DNA of 64,000 nucleotides from an uncultured Bacilli bacterium (GCA_934096945.1 CAKOND010000003.1:1-64000); one strand, 5' to 3'; shown: positions 35,321 to 44,735, counted from the first letter of the stretch. The notes: generated by a model from the sequence alone, not told the origin. A program made the numbers and translations.

Positions 35321-35375
35321 TAAGCAACAGGTGGTACGATATAATCACGGAATAAATGTGTTTACCTGTTGCTTA
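35321..35375. repeat. 12-bp perfect inverted repeat, unknown role
   Basis: TAAGCAACAGGT (35321-35332) and ACCTGTTGCTTA (35364-35375) around a 31-base spacer. A third partial copy of TGTTGCTTA occurs next to the deacetylase stop (about 35412-35420). It may be the 3' hairpin of the deacetylase transcript, a small mobile-element footprint or a protein site. The GGTGGTACGA within it is not a T-box. Apart from this and the small RNA unit, 34944-35420 holds no gene. Confidence 0.6.
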
Positions 35376-35420
35376 GCTACATAATAACACATTTGTACTT
35401 TTAATGCAAGTGTTTGTTGC

Positions 35421-36605
35421 TTATTTTTTAAAAAATCGATAAGTTTTATGATTTTCAAGTTTTGTGTTTGTAATTTCAGCTAATTTTGATATCGTCACAA
35501 CCTCATAACCATTTACATAAAGCTCTGGTAGCAACTTTTCTATAGCCTCCACACTTGTTTTGTGAATATCATGAAATAAAACAATATTTCCATCCTCGAT
35601 TTTTTCTAAAACATAATTAGTTAAATATGTACTATTTTTATGTCTCCAATCTAAAGTGTCAATATTCCATAGAATAAATGATGCATCTAAAGACTCTTTT
35701 ATTTTATCATTTACTTCACCATACGGAGGTCTTATTAAATGAAATGTATCACCAGTTATACTTTTTAACTCTTCATTACTTTTATTAAATTCTTCTTTAA
35801 TATCTTCTATTTTTTGTCTTTTAAAATTTTTATGATTATATGAGTGATAGCCAATTTCCATATTGTTATTATAAACGTTTAAAACAGTATCTTTGTAAGT
35901 ACTAATATTTTTACCAAGCATAAAAAATGTTGCTTGGGCTTTATTATCATTTAATATGTCTATTAAATCATTTGTATAAACCCCTGGTCCGTCATCAAAT
36001 GTTAAAGCAATATGTTTTTTATTTTTATCTATTTTGGTTCCATCTTCATTTTCATAATTTTTATCGAGCTTTACGGTAATGTCTAAACATGGTTTTATTT
36101 CATTAAAATTAATGTGCAATGATAACTCTTCAGGTACCTCTGGAGTTATTTCATAGTCATAAAAGTAAATTATAAGCTCATTTTCTTTTAGATAATAACT
36201 ATTTGTCTTATCATGATTTTCAAGTACGCTTGCTATAAATTTTGGATATTTTAAATATAAAAGGTCTATTACTTTTTCCCAGAAAGCATCAACCATCTCT
36301 GGTTTTAAAATATCTTCAATTGTTACTTCTTCACCTGTTTTAAAATTAAATATTTTAGATATATATCTATCATCTTCCATACTTACAACATTCGTTATTT
36401 TATTATCAAAATCTATTTCTTCGACCAGATTACTTAAAGAACTTACATATTCATTTATTTTAGCATTTTTAACACTTACTTCCCTACCAATTGTAGGTAA
36501 AGCAAAAGAAAAAGGTTTAAATGAAGAAGAGGCCACAAGCAAAATACCTATGGCAAAGAGAAATACTACACTTTTTCTTAGTTTAAGTTTTCTTTTTTTC
36601 TTCAT
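35421..36605 (-). CDS. Membrane-anchored polysaccharide deacetylase (PdaC-like)
   Basis: 394 residues. An N-terminal membrane anchor (about 12-32) is followed by a domain (about 40-185) resembling the DUF3298/RsiV-type module of PdaC, then a NodB deacetylase domain: metal Asp and base in LTFDDGPG, metal histidines in GYHSYNHKNF, RPPYGE, and WNIDTLDWRH / IVLFHDIH near the end. It should remove N-acetyl groups from peptidoglycan or another wall glycan outside the membrane. AAAAAGGTG precedes the start. Possibly cotranscribed with the ABC genes 14 bp upstream. Confidence 0.9.
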   Translation of the reverse strand: MKKKRKLKLRKSVVFLFAIGILLVASSSFKPFSFALPTIGREVSVKNAKINEYVSSLSNLVEEIDFDNKITNVVSMEDDRYISKIFNFKTGEEVTIEDILKPEMVDAFWEKVIDLLYLKYPKFIASVLENHDKTNSYYLKENELIIYFYDYEITPEVPEELSLHINFNEIKPCLDITVKLDKNYENEDGTKIDKNKKHIALTFDDGPGVYTNDLIDILNDNKAQATFFMLGKNISTYKDTVLNVYNNNMEIGYHSYNHKNFKRQKIEDIKEEFNKSNEELKSITGDTFHLIRPPYGEVNDKIKESLDASFILWNIDTLDWRHKNSTYLTNYVLEKIEDGNIVLFHDIHKTSVEAIEKLLPELYVNGYEVVTISKLAEITNTKLENHKTYRFFKK

Positions 36606-36619
36606 TTAAACACACCTTT

Positions 36620-37996
36620 TTATATATTTTTAATATTCTTTTTATTAAACACTATAAATGATGTTATGATCATAATTAAGAAATATATAATGCAAGTAAC
36701 AATTGCATGAGTTAAACTTGTTCCATAAGGGCTTGTACCTCCGAATAGATAATAGTTAAAATCCCAGTTAGTTGTTACAAAATATTTAAGTATATCTATT
36801 TTGTATCCAATTGCAAATAAATTTACAATTGAAGATCCAATCACACCCGCAAAAGTTATTACAATAGCTAATGCAGTATTGCCAATAATTGTTGATGCTG
36901 CAAATGCTAAAGTAACAAGAAGTAGTATTTGTGGTAAATTAGCAATTGAATATATGATTATATATTTAAATACACTCATTACTTCTATGCTACTAGTTTT
37001 TAAGTTATATTCTACGACATGATTACTTAAAGAACCAAAGCCAAGGAATAAACCACCAATTATAACTTGCATTAAGTATGCAAATATAATAAATAAAATA
37101 GTTAACAAAATAGTAGTTATAAATTTAGAAAGTAAGATTTTTGTTCTTTTATATGGAGTTATTAGAAGTGATTTAATAGTTCCTTTGTTATATTCTTCAC
37201 TTACAATAGCTCCTGCAATCATAACACCAAATACAAGAATTAAGAACATATATTCACCATAAAAATTAGTCATTATAAATCTTAAATCTCGTTCATTATT
37301 AATATCCTCTTTATTTTCTAAAATATACCTAGATTTATAATAATTTTTAACAGTATTTTCAAGTTCTGCTTTAGTTTCTTTATTCGTAGTTGTTTCATAA
37401 TTCTTAATAGCTTCTGCAGAATAAGTTATATCATCAATAGCATTATTAATATAATCATCACCATATTTTATATTTTCCTTTAAACGATACTCATTCATTT
37501 CTATTGCTACATTAATGCTATATATTTGTTTTTCTATTTCTCTTTTTTCTTTATCATTATTTTTTAATCTTTCTTCATAGCCTTTTAATTCTTCTTTTAA
37601 ATTATTAATATTCACTTTTACAAAATACTGCCAATTATCACTAGTTAGTGCTTCTTTAACAGATTTATATTCATTTTCCACAGCATCATCTAAATAATTT
37701 CCTTCTTTAGCATAATAATAGTTGCTTATTAAAGCCTGAACATCATCCATTACATAATATTGCCAACTTTTATTATTATAATTTTTATATAATTCATTCA
37801 TTTCTTTATTTATTTTATCTTGAGTAATATCCCCACTATCAACATCATAATATCTTTCTGTGGATACATTATACACTTGTTCATGACCAATTAAGTAGGA
37901 AACTAATGTAATAAATAAAGCTGTTATAATTAAAACAATATATGTTCCTTTTTTATGTAATATTTTATACATTTCATTTTTTATTAGATTAATCAT
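36620..37996 (-). CDS. ABC-2 type permease
   Basis: 458 residues. One N-terminal helix (about 17-38), a large extracytoplasmic coiled-coil region (about 45-235) and five or so further helices (about 240-450), the pattern of ABC-2 family exporter subunits with a long first loop. The motif ISEEYNKGTIKSLLITPYKRT-type block after the second helix is characteristic. The start overlaps the ATPase gene upstream by 8 bases. Substrate unknown; peptide or antibiotic resistance exporters share this architecture. Confidence 0.88.
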   Translation of the reverse strand: MINLIKNEMYKILHKKGTYIVLIITALFITLVSYLIGHEQVYNVSTERYYDVDSGDITQDKINKEMNELYKNYNNKSWQYYVMDDVQALISNYYYAKEGNYLDDAVENEYKSVKEALTSDNWQYFVKVNINNLKEELKGYEERLKNNDKEKREIEKQIYSINVAIEMNEYRLKENIKYGDDYINNAIDDITYSAEAIKNYETTTNKETKAELENTVKNYYKSRYILENKEDINNERDLRFIMTNFYGEYMFLILVFGVMIAGAIVSEEYNKGTIKSLLITPYKRTKILLSKFITTILLTILFIIFAYLMQVIIGGLFLGFGSLSNHVVEYNLKTSSIEVMSVFKYIIIYSIANLPQILLLVTLAFAASTIIGNTALAIVITFAGVIGSSIVNLFAIGYKIDILKYFVTTNWDFNYYLFGGTSPYGTSLTHAIVTCIIYFLIMIITSFIVFNKKNIKNI

Positions 37997-38879
37997 TTTT
38001 CTTTCCTCCAGTCTTCTTTAAGAATGCTTCTTCTAAAGTAAGTTCTTCCATCTTAACTTCATATATATCTACATTCTTTTTAACTAAAGTCTTTATTAAT
38101 TTAGCTATTTCTTCTTTACTTCCATCAAAAGCAAATTCATCACCTTTTACTTGATATATGCCATCTATTTCAAGGTTTTCAGTGTTACTTACCTTAAATA
38201 TATATTTATTACCATTATTCTTAAATTCACTTACCTCGCTAGTTTCTATAATTTTACCATTATCAATAATTAATACTTTATTACAGAAACTTTCTAGTTC
38301 TGCTAAGTTATGACTAGATATTAAAATACCCATTCCCTCTTTTGCTAACTTTTTAAGTAAATTTCTTAAGTCTTTAATACCTTCTGGGTCAAGTCCATTC
38401 GTAGGTTCATCAAGTATCAAGACATTTGGCTTATTAATTAAGGCTCTAGCTATTCCTAGTCTTTGACGCATACCTAAAGAATATTTACTTACTTTGTCAT
38501 TGATTCTTTTTTCTAAGTCCACAAGTTTAACTATTTCCTTAATTTCTTCATCAGTTACGCCTTTATAAAGATTTGCAATCATCTTTAAGTTTTGCCATCC
38601 GGTTAGGTACATGTAAGTATCTGGATTTTCGACGATAGCTCCGACTTTTTCAATAGCTTTAACAAAGTCTTTTTCAACATCAAAACCATTGATGCTTACC
38701 TTTCCTTTATCAATTCTTTGAAGACCTAAAATTAACTTAATTGTGGTAGTTTTACCACTTCCATTAGGTCCAATAAACGCTAGAATATCCCCTTCATCTA
38801 TTTCAAAGGAAACATCTTTTAATATTTGTTTTTTACCAAAACTCTTATATAAATTTTGACATTCTAATAATTTTTTCAT
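37989..38879 (-). CDS. ABC transporter ATP-binding protein
   Basis: 296 residues. Walker A GPNGSGKTTT, Q-loop region AIVENPDTYMYLTGWQN, signature YSLGMRQRL, Walker B VLILDEPTNGLDPEG and the switch histidine in LISSHNLAELE. The tail (after 215) has the usual C-terminal extension of drug/bacitracin-type exporters. It forms an exporter with the permease encoded immediately downstream. AAAGGAAAAATAAAAT precedes the ATG. Confidence 0.95.
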   Translation of the reverse strand: MKKLLECQNLYKSFGKKQILKDVSFEIDEGDILAFIGPNGSGKTTTIKLILGLQRIDKGKVSINGFDVEKDFVKAIEKVGAIVENPDTYMYLTGWQNLKMIANLYKGVTDEEIKEIVKLVDLEKRINDKVSKYSLGMRQRLGIARALINKPNVLILDEPTNGLDPEGIKDLRNLLKKLAKEGMGILISSHNLAELESFCNKVLIIDNGKIIETSEVSEFKNNGNKYIFKVSNTENLEIDGIYQVKGDEFAFDGSKEEIAKLIKTLVKKNVDIYEVKMEELTLEEAFLKKTGGKKND

Positions 38880-38918
38880 ATTTTATTTTTCCTTTCTTCT
38901 ACTTACATTTTAACACAA

Positions 38919-38966
38919 ACAAAAATAGATGCAATAAATTTTACACCTATTTTACACTATTTTTGT
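38919..38966. terminator. Possible terminator between surface gene and ABC operon
   Basis: ACAAAAATAG (38919-38928) can pair with CTATTTTTGT (38957-38966) around a 28-base loop. Long loop and weak stem, so tentative. Confidence 0.35.
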
Positions 38967-38977
38967 ATATTCTTTAT

Positions 38978-41152
38978 TTATCCAATGCGAATTGGATCAG
39001 AAGAAGTACCGATTCCTCCGGCATAAGCAACTGAAGACAAAAGACTAAAGGACGGCCTAACGCCATGTCCGGCACGGGGGTTGTCCACATAGAAACTTTT
39101 CACGGCACCAGCAGCATCCACAACAAATGCACTATCTGAAGCATCCGCATTACGGGAAATGGTCCATTCATTAAGTCCCATATACATCCAATTTGTACTT
39201 GTTGCTGCACTATAGTCTTTTGTTTCATCATTAAAATCATTGCCTACATACGTCCAATATGTTGGAATTGATGCATATCCATAATCACTTACATACATTA
39301 ATCCTATCTTCGCACTATATTCTTTTGCTCCATCTGTTGTATTTGTTGTTACTGCATTTGTTATTTCATTTTGATATGCTATATACATTGGTGATGTTAC
39401 AATATTTGCATATGTATTTCCTCCTACCTTCCATGTTGTTGTCGCTATTTTTTCTGCCCATTTTACGTCTATATTATTCAAATATGTTATATAATTTTTA
39501 TTTAAATTTGTTTTGTTTAATTCTGACTCACTCCATGTATTTTTACCTATTGACATATTCCAATGATATCCTGCTATATTTGCATAATTACTTCCTTTAT
39601 AATATGTATTACCAGATGAATATTTTTTAGAATAATCTCCATTTGTCCCTAGTAATGCACTTGTTGCATAATCGTATTTTATTAGTTTTACATTATTTCC
39701 AAATACTCCGATGATTCTATACAAGTTATCTGTTGGACATGGTGTTGCTTCTGAGCCAAAACATACATAATTATTTGTCGTTTCACTTGCTCCTGCATAT
39801 CTATATGAATTATCTCCTGCCCCATTTGCTAAACTTGCATTGTGATAATAAATACTATTTTCTCCTTGAGTTCCTGTATATTGTGATATTACATAATCTG
39901 CTAGTGTAACTGATGTTGTTGTTTTTTCATTTACTACATATATATTTGAATACTTATTATTTGTATCTGATACTTTTACTATTATTCTATAGTTACTTCC
40001 ACTTGCTAAATTAGAAAATGTATAACTATCACTTGTACTTTCTATAAAACTATTTCCATTATCTATTGAATAATAATACTTTGATATATTATTTGTTCCT
40101 TTGGTTGCTGTAACGCTAACTGTTATTGAGTTATTTGTACTTGTTGTGGTAACACTATTTATAACTGGATAACTATAATTATCTGTTGTTAAATCATATT
40201 TATATATATTTGTTTTTATTTTCTTTTTATCTACTGCATATGCATATATTTCATAATTTGCATTATCTTTTACACTAGCAAATGTATAAGAATTTGTTGT
40301 ACTTTCTACATATGTTGGGGTTGTTGCTGCTAGTTTATTTGATAATCTCATTACCTTTGTATCTAACATTGCAATACTATCTTTTTCTGCTATGGCAAAG
40401 TAATATTTATCTATTTCATTTGTGCCATTATCCATATTTAGTTTTACTGTTAAGTTACTACCTGTTTTGGTTGCTGTTACTGAATTAATTGTATTTGGTG
40501 TATATTCACTAAATGAATCTTTACTTATTAAAACTTGTCCATCAAATGATTTTCCCATGTTACTTGATTGATCACTATTATAATTTACAAATGTTATGGT
40601 TATATTCCATTGTTCTTCTTTTGTTGGACTTGCTGTTATTTCTCTATTATCTTTTAATGTGAGTAATCCCGTTTTAGTTGTTATATCAAATCCTGATATG
40701 GATGCTCCTTTTCCATCTGTTACTGTTTTATGTTCAAGTCCAGATATACTAGTTACTTCGTTATTATTTGCATCTTTTATTGTTAAAAGTAGTTCTGGTG
40801 TACTTGAATTAACTGAATATTTAAAGTTATTATCAGATATATTAAAATACACATTATAATGATCTGTTGCGGTATTTGTCTTATTATTTGCTGTTAAGCT
40901 AGCTCTAGCAAACGTAGAACCTGTTGCATTACCTTTTCCTGATGCAAACGTACTTTGATCGGCATAGATATTTATATCGCTACCTGTGGTAAACGTAAAG
41001 ACATCTGTTGTATATGTTGTTACATTTAAATTTGCTGATGTTGGGCTTCCACCTTGAGCTGTAAAGTATGCATATGTTGCTCCGATTAATAACAACATAA
41101 ATGTTGCTATGGCTATTACACTTAACACTATTGTTTTTTTATTATTTTTCAT
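38978..41152 (-). CDS. Large camelysin-like surface protein with two Fn3-like repeats and lectin-like C-terminus
   Basis: 724 residues, the longest of the family. Signal/anchor at 8-30 (GATYAYFTAQGG), camelysin-like domain (about 35-205), then two related beta-sandwich repeats (about 212-320 and 322-415; NSYTFASVKDNANYEIYAYA and DSYTFSNLASGSNYRIIVKV), then the shared lectin-like domain (YYHNASLANGAGDNSYRYAG, DNLYRIIGVFGNNVKL, TTWKVGGNTYANI, KIGLMYVSDYGYA). The C-terminal variable stretch before GVRPSFSLLSSVAYAGG is about 55% G+C over 39051-39160, again unlike the rest. A 19-bp poly-A tract lies 112 bp upstream of its start. A broken relative of its middle part occurs at 62219-62535. Surface exposure inferred. 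Confidence 0.85.
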   Translation of the reverse strand: MKNNKKTIVLSVIAIATFMLLLIGATYAYFTAQGGSPTSANLNVTTYTTDVFTFTTGSDINIYADQSTFASGKGNATGSTFARASLTANNKTNTATDHYNVYFNISDNNFKYSVNSSTPELLLTIKDANNNEVTSISGLEHKTVTDGKGASISGFDITTKTGLLTLKDNREITASPTKEEQWNITITFVNYNSDQSSNMGKSFDGQVLISKDSFSEYTPNTINSVTATKTGSNLTVKLNMDNGTNEIDKYYFAIAEKDSIAMLDTKVMRLSNKLAATTPTYVESTTNSYTFASVKDNANYEIYAYAVDKKKIKTNIYKYDLTTDNYSYPVINSVTTTSTNNSITVSVTATKGTNNISKYYYSIDNGNSFIESTSDSYTFSNLASGSNYRIIVKVSDTNNKYSNIYVVNEKTTTSVTLADYVISQYTGTQGENSIYYHNASLANGAGDNSYRYAGASETTNNYVCFGSEATPCPTDNLYRIIGVFGNNVKLIKYDYATSALLGTNGDYSKKYSSGNTYYKGSNYANIAGYHWNMSIGKNTWSESELNKTNLNKNYITYLNNIDVKWAEKIATTTWKVGGNTYANIVTSPMYIAYQNEITNAVTTNTTDGAKEYSAKIGLMYVSDYGYASIPTYWTYVGNDFNDETKDYSAATSTNWMYMGLNEWTISRNADASDSAFVVDAAGAVKSFYVDNPRAGHGVRPSFSLLSSVAYAGGIGTSSDPIRIG

Positions 41153-41263
41153 AAATTTAATACTCCTTTTTTCTTATTATGTCTAGCTATGATAATAATA
41201 TTACTTTTAGCTTGTAACACTATCACGCATCATACTTACCATATCATATACTAATTTTAAACC

Positions 41264-41282
41264 AAAAAAAAAAAAAAAAAAA
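41264..41282. repeat. 19-bp poly-A/T homopolymer tract upstream of a surface gene
   Basis: Nineteen consecutive A on the + strand (T on the coding strand of the gene starting at 41152). A TATGAT at 17 bp from the end of the tract could be a -10 with the tract occupying the -35 region; an alternative TTACAA-17-TATCAT lies nearer the gene. Such tracts change length by slippage and could vary expression. Confidence 0.8.
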
Positions 41283-41324
41283 GCAACATATTCACTTTTA
41301 ATTAAAATTTGACCATATAAATTT

Positions 41325-42182
41325 TTATCTTTTAAAAGTTTTAAAATATACATCTTTTAATCTATCACTTGAAACATGAGTATAAATACCTGTTGTACTT
41401 AAATTAGCATGACCAAGTAACTCTTGAACTGTTTTGATATCTGCTCCATTATTAAGCAGGTGGGTAGCAAAGGTATGTCTAAGAGTATGTGGTGTAACAT
41501 GAGTCTTAATAGAAATGTGCTTCATTATATCTTTTACAATTCTTTCTACTTCTTCAATTGTTAATTTTTCACCATCTTTATTAGTAAATAAATATCCTTT
41601 TTTATCTTTATTTTTTAAGTAATCATTTAAGTATTTGCTTGCATAATCTCCATAATATACGATTCTTTCTTTACTACCTTTGCCCATAACTTTAATAGTT
41701 TTATTGTAAAAATCAATATCACTTATTTTAACATTTACCATTTCCCCTACACGACATCCTGTTGAATAAAACATTTCAATCAATAATCTTTTTTCTAAAC
41801 CTTCATAAGTACTTATATCAATAGATGCAAGTAACTCTTCTATTTCAGTATAATTTAAATAATTTGGAAGTTTTTTCTCTAACTTAGGATTTTTAACATT
41901 TAAAAATATATTGCTTTTTATTAGATTTTTTTCAAGTAAATAGTTATAAAAAGTTCTGAGGGCACTTATTCTTCTTGAAATAGTTGTATTTTTTAAATTG
42001 CAACTATCAAGATATTTAAGATAGTTTCTTACATCTTCATTTTTTATATTTAAATAACTTATTTTATGTGATTCTAAATACTTAAAAAAATCAGTTAGAT
42101 CTAACTGATAATTTTTAATTGTGTAATCTGAATAATTTACTTCTTCTTTTAAATAATGTAAAAAATTATCTACTTCTTTCAT
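41325..42182 (-). CDS. XerC/XerD-like tyrosine recombinase
   Basis: 285 residues. N-terminal SAM-like core-binding domain (about 1-85) and a catalytic domain with all active residues: Arg144 (GCRVGEM), Lys168 (GKGSKER), His232 and Arg235 (HTLRHTF), His258 (LGHANLS) and Tyr267 (GIYTHV). It could be the housekeeping dimer-resolution recombinase, but it sits at the end of an operon headed by surface-protein genes, so a role in local DNA inversion or integration is possible. It overlaps the coiled-coil gene upstream by 17 bases. Confidence 0.93.
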   Translation of the reverse strand: MKEVDNFLHYLKEEVNYSDYTIKNYQLDLTDFFKYLESHKISYLNIKNEDVRNYLKYLDSCNLKNTTISRRISALRTFYNYLLEKNLIKSNIFLNVKNPKLEKKLPNYLNYTEIEELLASIDISTYEGLEKRLLIEMFYSTGCRVGEMVNVKISDIDFYNKTIKVMGKGSKERIVYYGDYASKYLNDYLKNKDKKGYLFTNKDGEKLTIEEVERIVKDIMKHISIKTHVTPHTLRHTFATHLLNNGADIKTVQELLGHANLSTTGIYTHVSSDRLKDVYFKTFKR

Positions 42183-42537
42183 CCTTATTTTCTCTCTTCA
42201 CTAAAAACTCTTTTAAACTAGCATATTTATCTTCTAATTCTTGTAACTTTCTTCGATAATCTGATCTGTCAGCTCTAAATTCAGTTTTTTGTTGATAATG
42301 AAGGCCTGGTTCATCCATAAGTTTTTCGATAATTTCAATTTCTTCTTTTATTTCTTCCATTTCTTCATTAATAGATGATAACTCATTTTGTATGAACATT
42401 GTAAACTCAAAGTCACTTAATGGATTCATAAGTGCTACATCTTCATTCGTTAAACCATCCGTTGCTTCTGGATGCATTTTTCGATATTCATCTACAAGGA
42501 TTAATTGATATTGTTGCCATTTTTCTTCTAGAGTCAT
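42166..42537 (-). CDS. Small coiled-coil protein, unknown function
   Basis: 123 residues, highly charged. Residues 52-115 are predicted coiled coil (NEEMEEIKEEIEIIEKL, KLQELEDKYASLKEFL). No membrane segment or known family. It is coupled by one-base overlap to the camelysin-like gene upstream and by a 17-base overlap to the recombinase downstream. GGTGGAAG precedes the ATG. Confidence 0.7.
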   Translation of the reverse strand: MTLEEKWQQYQLILVDEYRKMHPEATDGLTNEDVALMNPLSDFEFTMFIQNELSSINEEMEEIKEEIEIIEKLMDEPGLHYQQKTEFRADRSDYRRKLQELEDKYASLKEFLVKRENKDERSR

Positions 42538-43178
42538 TATTCTTCCACCTTTTCTATACGTATATAACCCTTTAATTCTTTTTCTAAATTATTATCTTGA
42601 CTTTCGCTTAAGTTAACATATGTTACTTTAGCATCCCATCTTTCAGTTAATTCTGTCTCAGTTGTTATTTCTCTATTTTCTGCGATACGAAACTTTCCTA
42701 CTTTTGTAGTTATGTCAAAGCCTTTAATTACATTTCCTTTTCCATCCGTTACTTCTTTATATTCTAGTCCTTCAATATTTGTTACTTCATTTCCATTATA
42801 ATCTTTTAGTTCAAGGATTAATTCCGGTTTATTTTCATTAACTGAATATGTTAAAGTATTACTTTCAATATTAATAAATAGATTATATTTAACAGTGGCT
42901 GCTTCATCACCTTCAGCATGTCTTAAGAATACTCTTGCAAATGTTGCTGATGAAATATTTCCCATTCCTTCACGAAAGTTTTCAGTATTTGGATAAATAC
43001 TTATGGGATTTCCAGTATCAAATAGTATATAGTTCAAAGTTGCTGTTTCTGCTTCAACTTTTGGTGCTACTTTATATACTCGTATTACTGTGAAGAATGA
43101 GTATGTTGCACCAGTTACTAAGGCTAGCAAGGATACAACATATAATGCTGCGATAATATTTCTTGTTTTTCTATTCAT
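42537..43178 (-). CDS. Camelysin-like exported protein without lectin domain
   Basis: 213 residues. Signal/anchor (about 8-30, GATYSFFTVIRVYK) followed by the same beta domain as the large surface proteins (NPISIYPNTENFREGMGNIS, YNLFINIESNTLTYSV, PELILELKDYNGNEVTNI, NREITTETELTERW, VTYVNL) and nothing after it. It may be a stand-alone fibre or scaffold subunit (TasA/CalY type) that the lectin-bearing paralogues join. GGTGATAAA precedes the ATG. It lies 39 bp downstream of the 496-residue paralogue. Confidence 0.82.
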   Translation of the reverse strand: MNRKTRNIIAALYVVSLLALVTGATYSFFTVIRVYKVAPKVEAETATLNYILFDTGNPISIYPNTENFREGMGNISSATFARVFLRHAEGDEAATVKYNLFINIESNTLTYSVNENKPELILELKDYNGNEVTNIEGLEYKEVTDGKGNVIKGFDITTKVGKFRIAENREITTETELTERWDAKVTYVNLSESQDNNLEKELKGYIRIEKVEE

Positions 43179-43217
43179 TTTATCACCTTTTTTTCTTTTT
43201 ATTATTTGTTATATTTT

Positions 43218-44708
43218 TTAACTTATACGCATTGGAGCAGATTGTGTTCCAGTACCTTCAGTATATGTTACGTTTGAGTTTAGATAGAAGCATGGGCGAA
43301 CAGCAAGTTCACCTGTCACATAAAAATCTCCTAAGAATGGCGATTGATAATTAAATGCTAAATTTATTTCATTTGGACGAGTTGCACGAGTTATCATCCA
43401 TTCTACATCACTAAAGTTTATCCAGCTATCCCCATCTTCTGCGAGTACATCTCCATACCTACGACCATAATATTGAAGCGGAACTCTCCATACTTTTGCA
43501 AGTGTAGTAAACGAACTATCATTAACATACATAAGTCCTATTTTGGCACTATATTCTGTTTCTCCAGTTGTTGATGTTTCTGTTGGTTCTGGTGCTATCA
43601 TTTCATATCTATAAGCTTCATATGCGTTGGATGTTTTAATATTTGCCGCAGAATTTCCTCCAACTTTCCATTTTGTTATTGCTATTTTACTGGCATATGT
43701 TCCTAAGCTTGTTAAAAATGTTCCATTCAAATAAGCATTTAAGCTTGATGTTGACCATGTATTTGAATTATTACTATCCCAGGCCATATTACCAATTGAT
43801 GTTGCCTTTATTAATTTTACTTTTCCATCAAATACTCCGATTATTCGATATAAATTATCGTCTGGACATGGACTTGCTGTCGAGCCAAAACATACATAAT
43901 TATTAACATCAGCATCTTTTCCAGAATATCTATAAGAATTGTCACCAGCGCCATTTGTCAAATTTGCGATGTGATAATACAAATTGTTTTCTCCTTGGGT
44001 TCCTGTATATAATTTTGCTATGTGACATGCTATTGACTTATCGCTACAAGACTCATGTAAATAATTTGATTCCTTTTGAATTATAACTTTTGCATTTAAA
44101 CTTTTTCCGGCATTAGCATTTTGATTTTGATTATAGTTTACAAATGTTATTGTTATATCCCATCTTTCTGTTTTAGTAGATGTCGTAGTTATTTCTTTAT
44201 TTTTTAATATTGCTATTAATCCATTTTTATTTGTTATATCAAAGCCTGATACTTGAGTTCCATTGGCTCCGGTTACTGTTGTATGAGTAAATCCATCAAT
44301 TGTTGTTACTTCTGTTCCATCTGAATTTTTTATAGTCATCATTATTTCTGGAGTCCTATCATCTATTGAATATGTAAAACTATTACTTTCAATATTTAGA
44401 TAAAGATTATAGGTTTCTGTTGCGTTATTTGTTTTATTATTCGCAGTCAAAGTCGCACTTGCATATGTTGAACCGGTTAAATTTCCTTTTCCTGATGCAA
44501 AGTTATCTTGGTTAATACTAAATGATATTTGGTTTCCTGATGCAAAGGTAAGTGTATCAACAGTATTTGCATTTATTTTAATATCTGCAGATGCTGGATC
44601 CCCTACTTGGGCATTAAAATAAGCATAGGTTGCCCCGATAAGGAGACTTATCAAAACGATAATCGCTATTACACTGAATAATATGGTTGTTTTTTTATTT
44701 TTTTCCAT
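43218..44708 (-). CDS. Camelysin-like surface protein with lectin-like C-terminus
   Basis: 496 residues. Signal/anchor (about 9-31, LLIGATYAYFNAQVGD), camelysin-like domain (about 35-215) and the shared C-terminal domain (NNYVCFGSTASPCPDDNLYRII, ITKWKVGGNSAANI, EYSAKIGLMYV). The last part (VEWMITRATRPNEINLAFN to AVRPCFYLNSNVTY) is divergent from its paralogues but close to average base composition, unlike the genes at 4141 and 38978. A strong promoter precedes it, and it heads an operon with a camelysin-only protein, a coiled-coil protein and a tyrosine recombinase. Confidence 0.85.
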   Translation of the reverse strand: MEKNKKTTILFSVIAIIVLISLLIGATYAYFNAQVGDPASADIKINANTVDTLTFASGNQISFSINQDNFASGKGNLTGSTYASATLTANNKTNNATETYNLYLNIESNSFTYSIDDRTPEIMMTIKNSDGTEVTTIDGFTHTTVTGANGTQVSGFDITNKNGLIAILKNKEITTTSTKTERWDITITFVNYNQNQNANAGKSLNAKVIIQKESNYLHESCSDKSIACHIAKLYTGTQGENNLYYHIANLTNGAGDNSYRYSGKDADVNNYVCFGSTASPCPDDNLYRIIGVFDGKVKLIKATSIGNMAWDSNNSNTWSTSSLNAYLNGTFLTSLGTYASKIAITKWKVGGNSAANIKTSNAYEAYRYEMIAPEPTETSTTGETEYSAKIGLMYVNDSSFTTLAKVWRVPLQYYGRRYGDVLAEDGDSWINFSDVEWMITRATRPNEINLAFNYQSPFLGDFYVTGELAVRPCFYLNSNVTYTEGTGTQSAPMRIS

Positions 44709-44735
44709 AACGTTTCATTCCTTTATCTTATGTCA

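Noticed and set aside
35326..35345. T-box-like GGTGGTACGA on the plus strand
   Set aside because: No specifier stem, no competing terminator and no + strand gene downstream; the bases belong to the 12-bp inverted repeat.
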